From: JBFIHF01 sp964411125
GTDB lineage: Bacteria > Myxococcota_A > Bradymonadia > Bradymonadales > Bradymonadaceae
Reading direction: 5' to 3'
NCBI GenBank assembly: GCA_964411125.1
Contig: CAYPJU010000124.1
Coordinates: forward strand, 1-11,821
Length of the DNA: 11,821 nt
The notes under the pieces were generated by a model. The model was not told where the DNA came from, searched no databases, and saw only the letters and a list, made by a program, of their open reading frames with translations. Both the position numbers and the translations under genes were made by a program. Positions 1 through 7,518 of the stretch are shown in pieces; within the stretch, counting starts at the first letter, position 1; every line of letters begins with the position of its first letter.

Positions 1-1457
1 TCGCGAAGGAACGCGGCAAGATGTTCGTGCGCGAGCGGCTCGACATGCTGCTCGACGACGGGCTCGAGGTCGAAGAAGGCCGGTTCGCCAACGTCAACGC
101 GGGCGACCTTCCGGCCGACGGCGTCGTCACCGGATTCGGGAAGATCGGCGGGCGACGCGTCGCGGTCATGGCGAACGACTCGACGGTGAAGGCGGGCTCG
201 TGGGGATGGCGGACGGTCGAGAAGATCATCCGCATCCAGGAGCAAGCCGAGCTGATGCGCGTGCCGCTCATCTACCTCGTCGACTCCGCTGGAGCCCGCA
301 TCACCGACCAGCTCGAGATGTTCCCCGGCCGCCGCGGCGCCGGGAAGATCTTCTACAACGAGGTTCGCCTGTCGGGATTCGTCCCGCAGGTCTGCCTGCT
401 GTTCGGCCCGTCGGCCGCAGGGGGCGCCTACATCCCCGCGTTCTGCGACGTCGTCGTCATGGTCGACGGCAACGCCTCGATGTACCTCGGGTCGCCGCGG
501 ATGGCCGAGATGGTCATCGGCGAGAAGGTGACGCTCGAGGAGATGGGCGGGGCGAAGATGCACACGGGGGTTTCGGGCTGCGGCGACGTGCTCGTCCGCT
601 CCGAGGAAGAGGCGATCGCCTGGTGCAAGGACTACCTCGCCTACCTGCCGTCGAACTGCCACGAAAAGCCGCCGGTGACGGAGCCGAAGCCGCCGCAAGA
701 GCAGAAGAAGACGCTCGACGAGCTGATCCCGACGAACCAGAACAAGCCGTTCGACATGCGCAAGGTGATCGCGCACCTCGTAGACGACTCGGAGTTCCTC
801 GAGATCAAAAAGCGGTTCGCCCAGGAGATCCTCACCGGGTTCGCCCGCATCGACGGCCGCCCCGTCGGCATCGTGGCGAGCCAGCCGAAGTACAAGGGCG
901 GCGTGCTGTTCGTCGACTCGGCCGACAAAGCGACGCGCTTCATCACGCTGTGCGACGCGTTCGGCCTCCCGATCGTCTTCCTCGCCGACGTGCCCGGCTT
1001 CATGATCGGGACCAAGGTCGAGCAGCAAGGGATCATCCGCCACGGCGCCAAGATGATCTCCGCCGTGTCGAGCGCGACCGTCCCGAAGTTCTCGGTCATC
1101 GTCCGCAAGGCGTACGGCGCTGGCCTCTACGCGATGTGCGGCCCCGGCTTCGAACCCGACGCCACGATCGCGACCCCCGAGGCGATGATCGCGGTGATGG
1201 GCCCGGAAGCGGCCGTCAACGCGGTGTACGCGAAGAAGATCGCCGCGCTCCCCGAAGACGAGCGCCCCGACTACGTCGCGAAGCTGCGCGCCGAGTACGA
1301 GGAGGACATCGACGTCTACCGGCTCGCCAGCGAGCTCATCGTCGACGACATGGTCCCCAAAGGTGAGCTTCGCGCCGCGCTCGCCGCACGCCTCGCCGTC
1401 GCCGAGACCAAGAAGCGCGACTGGCCCGACAAGAAGCGCTCGGTCACGCCAGTCTGA
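1..1457 (+). CDS. Acyl-CoA carboxylase, carboxyltransferase (beta) subunit, 5'-truncated by window
   Basis: This is the biotin-dependent carboxyltransferase subunit that moves CO2 from carboxybiotin to an acyl-CoA such as acetyl-, propionyl- or methylcrotonyl-CoA. The reading frame is open from base 3, and AKERGKMFVRERLD matches the family's usual internal RGK-x-RERLD segment, so the first visible ATG (21) is probably not the start and the gene begins upstream. Numbering from that Met, both crotonase-like halves are present. The N-terminal half has SAGARI (89-94) and the oxyanion-hole segment GPSAAGGAYIPA (129-140). The C-terminal half has DVPGFMIGTK, RKAYGAGLYAMCG and the PEAMIAVMGPEAAVN segment. 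It ends DWPDKKRSVTPV. The partner biotin carboxylase/biotin carrier is not in the window. Its stop codon overlaps the next ATG (TGATG), which suggests co-translation. The family is certain. The acyl-CoA substrate cannot be assigned from motifs alone. Confidence 0.95.
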   Translation, partial: AKERGKMFVRERLDMLLDDGLEVEEGRFANVNAGDLPADGVVTGFGKIGGRRVAVMANDSTVKAGSWGWRTVEKIIRIQEQAELMRVPLIYLVDSAGARITDQLEMFPGRRGAGKIFYNEVRLSGFVPQVCLLFGPSAAGGAYIPAFCDVVVMVDGNASMYLGSPRMAEMVIGEKVTLEEMGGAKMHTGVSGCGDVLVRSEEEAIAWCKDYLAYLPSNCHEKPPVTEPKPPQEQKKTLDELIPTNQNKPFDMRKVIAHLVDDSEFLEIKKRFAQEILTGFARIDGRPVGIVASQPKYKGGVLFVDSADKATRFITLCDAFGLPIVFLADVPGFMIGTKVEQQGIIRHGAKMISAVSSATVPKFSVIVRKAYGAGLYAMCGPGFEPDATIATPEAMIAVMGPEAAVNAVYAKKIAALPEDERPDYVAKLRAEYEEDIDVYRLASELIVDDMVPKGELRAALAARLAVAETKKRDWPDKKRSVTPV

Positions 1458-2422
1458 TGCGAACGTTCGTCCGCACATGCCTCCTCGTCGCACTGACGGC
1501 GTGGGCGATGCCCGCGTTTGCGGACGAGCCCGACGAGCATCTCTTGCGCGGCGACGTCTACTACCTGCAGGGCGACTACTACCGCGCGATCACCGAGTAC
1601 AAGACGTACCTGATGAAGACGGCCGACGCCGACCATGCGAGCCGCGTCGACCTGAAGATCGCGTGGATCTACCACATCTCCGAGCGCCCCGAGGCGGCCG
1701 AAGCATTGCTGCGTTCGATCGCCCTCGACCAGCGGTCTGCGCCCGAAGGATGGTGGGCGCGGCTCTACGCGGCGCACGTGGCCGCCGCCGGGAAGGAGCC
1801 GCTGCGTGCCCGCCGCGCCTACGAGAAGCTCATCCAGGACTGCGAGCCCGTCCTCGCCCAGACCGTGACCGACGCCAGCATCGACAGAGAAGGATGCACC
1901 GAGATCACGACGCGCGCCCGGCTCGGGCTCGCGAAGTACTGGGCGAACCTCGACGATTTCGAGCGTTCGGCGACCGAGCTCGGCTCGGTGCCGAGGTCTT
2001 GGAACAAGGCCGCGGACGCCCGCAAGGTCGCGAACTACGTCGCCACGATCCAGATCCCGCAGAAGAGCCCCGCCGTCGCCGGCGCGCTCTCCGTCGTCCC
2101 GGGGCTCGGGCACTTCTACCTCGAGCAGTGGGGCACCGGCATCGTCGCGATGGTGTGGAACGGCGCCTTCATCTTCGCCACCGTCGACTCGTTCGCCGCC
2201 GGCCGCATCGGCCAGGGGACGCTCCTCGGACTGCTCGAGCTCGTCTGGTACGGCGGCACCATCTTCGGCGCCATCAGCGGCGCCCACCGCTTCAACCGCG
2301 ACGCACGCCTCATCGTCCGCGACGGCCTCATCGAAGACATTGACCGCCTCGCCGTCGACACGCCGTGGCCCGCGCGCTTTCCCGCCCAGTCGACGCCGCT
2401 GCAGTTGCACTGGGACTGGTAG
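1457..2422 (+). CDS. Exported TPR protein with membrane-embedded C-terminal domain
   Basis: This 321-residue protein has a clear Sec signal peptide (residues 1-22, likely cleavage AFA|DE). Residues about 27-190 are helical and TPR-like (GDVYYLQGDYYRAITEYKTYL, then ARRAYEKLI), so a role in protein-protein contacts is inferred. Residues about 205-280 carry a small hydrophobic domain: a PGLGHFYLEQWGTG motif (215-228), then two probable membrane segments (about 229-247 and 254-275). The motif resembles the P-G-x-G-x-x-Y hairpin of TM2/DUF5683-type proteins. The tail is polar and ends WDW. There are three cysteines beyond the signal peptide region or fewer, so it is not a disulfide protein. The ATG overlaps the carboxylase stop by one base and no Shine-Dalgarno sequence is evident, so translation probably depends on coupling. 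Function is unknown. An envelope scaffold is the most that can be said. Confidence 0.88.
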   Translation: MRTFVRTCLLVALTAWAMPAFADEPDEHLLRGDVYYLQGDYYRAITEYKTYLMKTADADHASRVDLKIAWIYHISERPEAAEALLRSIALDQRSAPEGWWARLYAAHVAAAGKEPLRARRAYEKLIQDCEPVLAQTVTDASIDREGCTEITTRARLGLAKYWANLDDFERSATELGSVPRSWNKAADARKVANYVATIQIPQKSPAVAGALSVVPGLGHFYLEQWGTGIVAMVWNGAFIFATVDSFAAGRIGQGTLLGLLELVWYGGTIFGAISGAHRFNRDARLIVRDGLIEDIDRLAVDTPWPARFPAQSTPLQLHWDW

Positions 2423-2470
2423 GACCTCGGGGCTCCGTCCCCGAGCGGACCTCGGGGCTCCGTCCCCGAG
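2422..2470 (+). repeat. Two perfect tandem hairpin repeats (24-base units, 25-base period)
   Basis: Two identical 24-base copies lie at 2422-2445 and 2447-2470, separated by a single C. Each copy folds as CTCGGGG / CCCCGAG around a six-base loop CTCCGT (stems 2426-2432 with 2439-2445, and 2451-2457 with 2464-2470). The first copy begins at the last base of the upstream stop codon. A degenerate third copy begins at 2472 (GGACC, then an imperfect seven-pair hairpin at 2477-2494). There is no T-tract, so this is not a standard intrinsic terminator. It may be a member of a dispersed palindromic repeat family or a barrier to 3' exonucleases. Confidence 0.8.
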
Positions 2471-2490
2471 TGGACCGCCGGGCTCCCGTC

Positions 2491-2519
2491 TGGCGACTGA
2501 AGTCGCATCGACGTAGACT
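2491..2519 (+). promoter_or_regulatory. Possible leaderless promoter of the kinase gene
   Basis: A TAGACT hexamer (2514-2519) ends seven bases before the kinase ATG at 2527, and no purine-rich Shine-Dalgarno sequence precedes that ATG (the bases are TTCCGCCC). A -10 box seven bases before the start codon is the usual layout of leaderless transcripts. The -35 region at the right distance (TGGCGA, 2491-2496) matches consensus poorly. A small hairpin, GCGAC-TGAA-GTCGC (2493-2506), lies in the spacer and could be an operator or simply part of the repeat block. This is an inference from spacing and the absent ribosome binding site. Confidence 0.35.
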
Positions 2520-2526
2520 TCCGCCC

Positions 2527-5500
2527 ATGGGTCGTGTCGGTGAATACGAGCTCGTCAGCAAGATCGGCAGTGGGGGGATGGGCCACGTGTGGCTCGCGGA
2601 TCGCGACGGGCGTAGGTGTGCGGTGAAGCTGGTCGACGCGGCGGAGGCGGACCTCTTTCGCGAGGTCCACGCCATGGCTTCGCTCACACACCCGAACATT
2701 GCGACGGTCTACGACTACGGCCGCCTCGCGGAAGCGTCCGGGGAGATCCGGGCCGGCACGTCGTGGATCGCGATGGAGTACGCGGAGCATGGCACCCTCA
2801 ACGGGCTCAGCGCCGCACACCGCGCGCAGTGGGTGGAGATCGCCCGGCAGATCTTGCAGGGCCTCGCCCATGCCCATGCTCGACGGATTACCCATCGCGA
2901 CCTGAAGCCGGCCAACATTCTCGTCGCCAACCTCGACCCTCTGGTCCTGAAAATCGCGGACTTCGGGCTCGCCCACGATGCGGGCAACAGCGACATCGCG
3001 ACGGGCTTTCGTACGTCCGGGACGCCGCGGTTCATGTCCCCCGAACAGGCGCTCGGCGACTTGCGGGATCAGGGTCCCTGGACCGATCTTTACGGGTTCG
3101 GATGCCTGATGTGGTGGGTCTTGACCGGCAGCACGCCGTTCATGGGGGAGACGGTCGAGGACATCCTGCGGGCTCATCTTCACACGCCTCTTCCGCTGCT
3201 ACCCGCATCGCTCGATCTCCCCGACGACGTTCAGATCTGGTTCTCCCGCCTGTTGCGCAAGCGTCGCCTCGAGCGGTTTCAGTTTGCCGCCGACGCGCTC
3301 GACGAGCTGACGAAGCTGGCGGTCGACGTCGCGCCCGCGACGTTTGCCGCCGTCGACGAGCCGACGATCGTCGGCCCCACCCCCGTCGGCGACCCACACG
3401 CGACGGCGCCCAACGTCGTCCCGCCGACTCTGTCGGCCGATAGCGACGTCCAGATCGTGTACGATCCCGGCGCGGGACACGCGTTCCGGCGTGAACTCGG
3501 TGAGCTCCCCGAATGGCGCCAGGGCGTCAGCCTGCTCGCGCCGGAAGGCCGAGTCTCCCTCTTCGGGGTGCGGGGTGTCCCGATCGTCGACCGCGACGCG
3601 GAACGCGAGGCGTGCTGGGACACGCTACGAGCGGCCCACGGAGGCGCGGTTCGCCACGTCCGGATTTCCGGCCCTCGCGGCGAAGGAAAGTCGAAACTGC
3701 TCGACTGGTTCGTCACTCGCTCCCACGAGCTCGGAGCGGCGAGGTCGGTCGTCGTACAGAACGCGCCCCATACGGCACCGGAGGTGTCGCTCGCCCACGC
3801 CGTCGCGCTCCATTTCGGCTGCCAGAATCTGAGCCGCGCGGGAGAGCCCTGGTCGCTCGGACTCGCCGAGACGCGGGACCGCGTTGCCCACGTTCTGGGC
3901 GCTCATGGCATCGAGAGCGACTTCGCCGCGAGCGAGATCGCTCAGTTCGTCCACCACACGCTGTCGGCCGAGCCGACCCGCCATCATGAGCGCCGCGGTT
4001 GGTTCTCACCGCTAGCCGATTACTTCGGGGTCCTCGCGACCGAGCGGCCGTTGATCTTTGCGATCGACGATCACGAATCGGGGGCGGAATCTGTCGCCTT
4101 CGCTGGCCAATTGTTGGCGCGATCGGGATCTGTCGTCGTGGTGACTGCCGGGGAGAGCGCTGCGACCGACCTTGGCGCGGCTTCCGTCGACGTCCGCGTC
4201 GCTGCGCTCGACGATGGCTCGATGGAAGACCTCCTCGGCCAGATGCTTCGCCTCGATCCGTCGACCTCGTCGCGGCTCGTCGCTGCTTCTTCTGGCAACC
4301 CACTCTTTGCGACCCAGATGCTCGGGGACTGGGTGCAGAATCGCCTCCTCACCCGCACACCGTCGGGTTGGGCGGTGCCCGACGATCTCTCGTTCCCCGG
4401 CAACCTCGCGGAGCTCTGGCAGGAACGTCTCCTGACCGTCGAGCGACGCCTGGCGGGTGAGGGCCTCGAAGCCGTCGAAGTCGCAGCGATGCTCGGTTTT
4501 CGGGTCGAATCATGGTTGTGGCGCGAGGTGTGCGCTCGAAGAGGTTTCACCCCGAGCCCGATACTCGTCGAGAATCTCGCCGAGCTCGGGGTCATCTCGC
4601 TCGACGAGGACGGGTGGACCTTCCGACACCGCGGGATGGTCGATGCCCTCTGTCGACGGGCGGAGGAACAGGACCGTCTCGCGAGCATGCACCGAACGGC
4701 CGCCGAGGTCATGGAGGGCCAGCTCGCCGAGAGCTTTGCGCACTCCGCCGAGATCGCGCGGCACTGGATCGGCGCGGGAGCTGCCGACAAAGCGCTGCCA
4801 CACCTGCGCAACGCCGCCGAAGGAGCCGCCCGAGCGGGGACGTTCGACCGCGTGAGCGCGATCTGGGACGAGCACGATCGCCTCGCCGCCTACCTCGGTC
4901 CGGACGAGCGCGCCCGGGGGCTGATCGGCCGCGCGCGAAACCTCATGATGCGCGCGGACGTCGCCGAACTCGAGGCGCTGCTCGACGAGGCCGAGGCGCT
5001 CCTCGACGAGGTCGAGTCCCCCGAAGTCGTCGGGGACTACCACTGCACGCGCGGGCGGCTCTCGCGGATCGTGTCGAGCCCCGAACAGACGATCGGCCAC
5101 TGCCTGCGGGCCCTCGATGCATACCAAAAGGTCGGCGCGGCGAAGGAATGCGCGGAGGTCGATCGCCTGCTCGGCGAGGCGTACCGTCAACGTGCGGACA
5201 TCGTGCGAGCGAGGGCGAAGTACGAAAGCTCGCTCGCGTTCTACGAGACGACCGGGGACGACTTTCTCGCCGGTTGGTGCGAATTCGGGCTCGCGGTCGT
5301 CGCCAAGATCGCCGGCGATCGAGCCGAGGCGTGGAGCCGATTGCAGAACGCGCGCCGGGCCTTCGAAGACACCCACAGCCGGATGGCCCTCGCCTCCGTT
5401 CACAACGAGCTCGGAGAGATCGCCCGCGCCGGCAAGGAACGCGCGGTCGCGCTCGACTACTACGGGCGCGTCCTGTCGCTCCTGTCGTCCGAACACGCCT

Positions 5501-5955
5501 ACGTCGCCCCGACGCTCCTCAACGTCGCGCTCTGCCACCTGAGCCTCGGGCGGCGGGACGGCGATCTCTGGACCCCGACCGACGCCGAGCGCCGGGCAGC
5601 GCGAGAGCAGCTCGAACGCTCGGCTGCCCTGATCCAAACCTCGGGACGGCGGGACGCGTTCGCCTACACTTTGGTGGGGCTGCTGCTCTGCGACGTACTC
5701 GACGGCAGTCGGCACGAAGCTCGGCGTCGCTGGGAAGCCCTGCAGGACGAGGACTTTCCCGTCGAGGAGGACCTGGCCGAGATGCTCGAACAGTCGGCGA
5801 TCCGACTCCCCGCGCTCGACGAACGCGAACTCGCGCTGAAGATTTTCGAACGGGCGCGCCTGACATGGTCCTCGCTGGGGCGCGAGGAGCGCGTGCGAGG
5901 AGTGGACCGACGGGTGACGGTATTGGACGGGAGAACCGATGAAAGTGAAGTCTGA
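2527..5955 (+). CDS. Ser/Thr protein kinase fused to a STAND/AAA-type ATPase and TPR repeats
   Basis: This 1142-residue protein is built like the large signalling kinases common in myxobacteria. The Hanks-type kinase domain (about 7-265) has every catalytic element: glycine loop IGSGGMG (13-19), VAIK-type lysine K34, HRDLKPAN (123-130), DFG (145-147) and GTPRFMSPEQ (165-174). A Pro-rich linker follows (about 270-310), then a predicted ATPase with IVDRDAER, Walker A GPRGEGKS (382-389) and a Walker B-like LIFAIDD (509-515). Residues about 740-1110 are helical TPR-like repeats, probably a ligand- or protein-binding sensor. No DNA-binding HTH, transmembrane segment or other output domain is seen, so it is likely cytosolic and acts through phosphorylation. 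The start at 2527 was chosen because MGRVGEYELVSKIG is a canonical kinase N-terminus. An upstream in-frame extension would run through the hairpin repeats into the previous gene. It overlaps the next gene by 17 bases. The substrate is unknown. Confidence 0.95.
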   Translation: MGRVGEYELVSKIGSGGMGHVWLADRDGRRCAVKLVDAAEADLFREVHAMASLTHPNIATVYDYGRLAEASGEIRAGTSWIAMEYAEHGTLNGLSAAHRAQWVEIARQILQGLAHAHARRITHRDLKPANILVANLDPLVLKIADFGLAHDAGNSDIATGFRTSGTPRFMSPEQALGDLRDQGPWTDLYGFGCLMWWVLTGSTPFMGETVEDILRAHLHTPLPLLPASLDLPDDVQIWFSRLLRKRRLERFQFAADALDELTKLAVDVAPATFAAVDEPTIVGPTPVGDPHATAPNVVPPTLSADSDVQIVYDPGAGHAFRRELGELPEWRQGVSLLAPEGRVSLFGVRGVPIVDRDAEREACWDTLRAAHGGAVRHVRISGPRGEGKSKLLDWFVTRSHELGAARSVVVQNAPHTAPEVSLAHAVALHFGCQNLSRAGEPWSLGLAETRDRVAHVLGAHGIESDFAASEIAQFVHHTLSAEPTRHHERRGWFSPLADYFGVLATERPLIFAIDDHESGAESVAFAGQLLARSGSVVVVTAGESAATDLGAASVDVRVAALDDGSMEDLLGQMLRLDPSTSSRLVAASSGNPLFATQMLGDWVQNRLLTRTPSGWAVPDDLSFPGNLAELWQERLLTVERRLAGEGLEAVEVAAMLGFRVESWLWREVCARRGFTPSPILVENLAELGVISLDEDGWTFRHRGMVDALCRRAEEQDRLASMHRTAAEVMEGQLAESFAHSAEIARHWIGAGAADKALPHLRNAAEGAARAGTFDRVSAIWDEHDRLAAYLGPDERARGLIGRARNLMMRADVAELEALLDEAEALLDEVESPEVVGDYHCTRGRLSRIVSSPEQTIGHCLRALDAYQKVGAAKECAEVDRLLGEAYRQRADIVRARAKYESSLAFYETTGDDFLAGWCEFGLAVVAKIAGDRAEAWSRLQNARRAFEDTHSRMALASVHNELGEIARAGKERAVALDYYGRVLSLLSSEHAYVAPTLLNVALCHLSLGRRDGDLWTPTDAERRAAREQLERSAALIQTSGRRDAFAYTLVGLLLCDVLDGSRHEARRRWEALQDEDFPVEEDLAEMLEQSAIRLPALDERELALKIFERARLTWSSLGREERVRGVDRRVTVLDGRTDESEV

Positions 5956-6385
5956 CCTCGGGCTCGTGGGACGCATCGCCGAGAATCTGGCGATGGGAGT
6001 ACTCGTCGCCGCGTCGCGCCCGCTCGTGTCGATCTCCAGAGTACGTCGCAGCGTCCAGGCTACGGAGCACTTCGCATCTCGCCTCCTGACCGTTTCACCC
6101 CTGCGCCCATACCCCGACATCCTCCCGCGCGGACGCGCGCTCGCCTACCGATGGTCGGCCGTGGTGCCCGGCGCCAACTGCCTGCATCGAGCCCTCGCTA
6201 CGCGGGTCTGGCTCGCCGCCCGGCGCGTCGACTCTACGGTCGTCGTGGGCTTTCGAAAACGCGCCGAGTTCGAAGGGCACGCCTGGCTCGAGGTGCCGCT
6301 TGGCGGCGCGACCACGCTCGTTTTCGTCTCCGACGACGATGGATGGGAGCCGGCCTTCGATTCCGGAACGACGCGCGCGGCGTGA
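5939..6385 (+). CDS. Lasso-peptide B2-like transglutaminase-fold cysteine protease (orphan)
   Basis: This 148-residue protein resembles the B2 leader peptidase of lasso-peptide pathways (McjB C-terminal domain, Transglut_core3), an enzyme that cuts the leader from a ribosomal precursor. Visible support is an N-terminal amphipathic helical part (about 12-50), then NCLHRALATRVWLAARR with the putative nucleophile C81, then VVVGFRKRAEFEGHAWLEV with H114. The Cys-His spacing of 33 is close to what I recall for McjB (C150/H182). The third catalytic residue is less clear: D132-D134 lie further from the His than the Asp in McjB, with a GGATT insertion between. The length fits a complete stand-alone B2. 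It starts inside the kinase gene (17-base overlap) with GGGAG at 5929-5933 as ribosome binding site, so the two are translationally coupled. No lasso precursor, RRE or Asn-synthetase-like cyclase is present, so the substrate is unknown. Confidence 0.82.
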   Translation: MKVKSDLGLVGRIAENLAMGVLVAASRPLVSISRVRRSVQATEHFASRLLTVSPLRPYPDILPRGRALAYRWSAVVPGANCLHRALATRVWLAARRVDSTVVVGFRKRAEFEGHAWLEVPLGGATTLVFVSDDDGWEPAFDSGTTRAA

Positions 6386-6514
6386 CTCCAATCGGTCCCC
6401 GCCGCTGCCTCTTCGGCGTGTAATAGAGCCGTAATAAATAGATCGATTGACACCCGATCGTGGTTCCCCCAGACTCCCCGCATTCTTTGCAATGTAAACC
6501 ACGAGAGAATTGTC
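6386..6514 (+). promoter_or_regulatory. Intergenic region with a candidate promoter for the lipoprotein gene
   Basis: This gap contains a consensus -35 hexamer TTGACA (6447-6452) preceded by an AT-rich patch (6421-6446, with TAATAAATAGAT), which resembles an UP element in otherwise GC-rich DNA. At a 17-base spacing the -10 would be CAGACT (6470-6475), only a partial match. A weak five-pair hairpin, CGCCG / CGGCG (6400-6404 with 6414-6418), just after the protease gene could contribute to termination but lacks a T-tract. GAGAG (6503-6507) is the likely ribosome binding site for the ATG at 6515. No short reading frame resembling a lasso precursor was found here. Confidence 0.45.
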
Positions 6515-7507
6515 ATGAAATCCATCAAGTTCGCCACTTTTGCCGCTGCCCTCTGTTTCGTTCCGTTCGTCGCCTGTAGCGGCGGCAACAACGGTGGCAA
6601 GGGAGGAGGCGGCGGAGCGTCCGCGGCCGAAGTCTCGACCTGCCAGGAAGCATGCGACAAGCAGCGGTTCTTCGACTGCTACGACGCTGCCCAGCATGGC
6701 CAGTGCTACGACGACTGCGGCGCTGCCAGCTCCGACGACATCAACAAATTCGACGGGTGCGTCGAGAACACGATCTGCGACGCGGAATGCGCCGTCTTCA
6801 TCGAAGGAAAGGCCGCCGAGGTCGACGAGGAAGACGTCGTCGTGACGGACAAAGACCCCGAGCCGCCCGCGTCGAGCTGCGAAGCAGCGTGCGACGATCT
6901 CGTCGGCGCCATGTGCTTCCCCTCCGAAGACATCGCCCTCTGCAAGGCCGCATGCGCGACCGACGCCGAGACTCGATTCGCCATCGTCTACTGCAACAGC
7001 ACGCGCACCGGCTGCCAGTTCCCCGACGAGTGCACTGGCGAGATCGGGGGCGGCTCGAACAACGTCGTGATCGACAACAACGGCGTGAACCCGAACAACG
7101 GCACCTCCGGCGATAACGGCTGCTCGGCCGGCTGCGACCAGCTGCAGTTCTTCGACTGCATCGATGCCTCGACGTCGGTTGCCTGCCGCAACAACTGCGC
7201 GTCCGCCGACGCGACGACGCAGCAGAACTTCGCCTCGTGCGTCCAGAGCTCCTCGGGCGTCTGCGACGAAGGCTGCTACACCGTGCTCGATCCGACCTTC
7301 ATGGGCGGCGGTAGCGCCAACGTCAGCGGCTGCAACATGGCGTGCGACGACATGGCGTTCTTCGACTGCATCGACGCGCAGACCCAGAGCGACTGCCGAA
7401 CGCTCTGCAGCACGGCGAGCGCTTCCTCCGTCGACACGTTCATCGCGTGCAACAACGACATCTGCGACGACGACTCCTGCTACACCGTCTTTGTCAACGC
7501 GAACTGA
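6515..7507 (+). CDS. Secreted lipoprotein with four eight-cysteine repeats
   Basis: This 330-residue protein has a hydrophobic signal peptide and a lipobox-like FVAC (lipidation on C21), then a Gly-rich flexible linker (23-34). Four modules follow at about 43-92, 122-173, 203-254 and 273-322. Each contains exactly eight cysteines spaced C-x3-C-x7-C-x8-C-x3-C-x(12-13)-C-x(4-7)-C-x(3-5)-C. Copies 1, 3 and 4 share an FFDC core and an acidic surface; copy 2 is the most divergent. An acidic linker (about 98-120) and an Asn/Gly-rich linker (about 178-201) separate modules. The regular cysteines imply four disulfides per module and an extracytoplasmic location, probably anchored to the outer membrane. 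No catalytic motif is visible and I do not recognise a named family. A binding or structural surface role is plausible. It has its own candidate promoter, so co-regulation with the upstream protease is not assured. Confidence 0.9.
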   Translation: MKSIKFATFAAALCFVPFVACSGGNNGGKGGGGGASAAEVSTCQEACDKQRFFDCYDAAQHGQCYDDCGAASSDDINKFDGCVENTICDAECAVFIEGKAAEVDEEDVVVTDKDPEPPASSCEAACDDLVGAMCFPSEDIALCKAACATDAETRFAIVYCNSTRTGCQFPDECTGEIGGGSNNVVIDNNGVNPNNGTSGDNGCSAGCDQLQFFDCIDASTSVACRNNCASADATTQQNFASCVQSSSGVCDEGCYTVLDPTFMGGGSANVSGCNMACDDMAFFDCIDAQTQSDCRTLCSTASASSVDTFIACNNDICDDDSCYTVFVNAN

Positions 7508-7518
7508 GCAAGCCAATT

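Noticed and set aside
1316..2410. 364-codon reading frame on the - strand
   Set aside because: It lies antisense to the carboxylase/TPR genes, has low-complexity Arg/Asp/Glu/Val-rich composition and no domain, and is the expected shadow of GC-rich codon usage.
2422..2506. CRISPR array
   Set aside because: Units are adjacent hairpins one base apart without 30-40 base unique spacers, and no cas gene is present.
4510..6120. 536-codon reading frame on the - strand
   Set aside because: It is antisense to the kinase gene, which has clear domains throughout. No signal, motif or ribosome binding site supports it.
6386..6514. Possible short lasso precursor ORF next to the B2-like protease
   Set aside because: The ATG in this gap is followed at once by TAA, the GTG frames either stop at once or run on into the lipoprotein gene out of frame, and none shows a leader Thr followed by a ring-forming Gly...Asp/Glu core.
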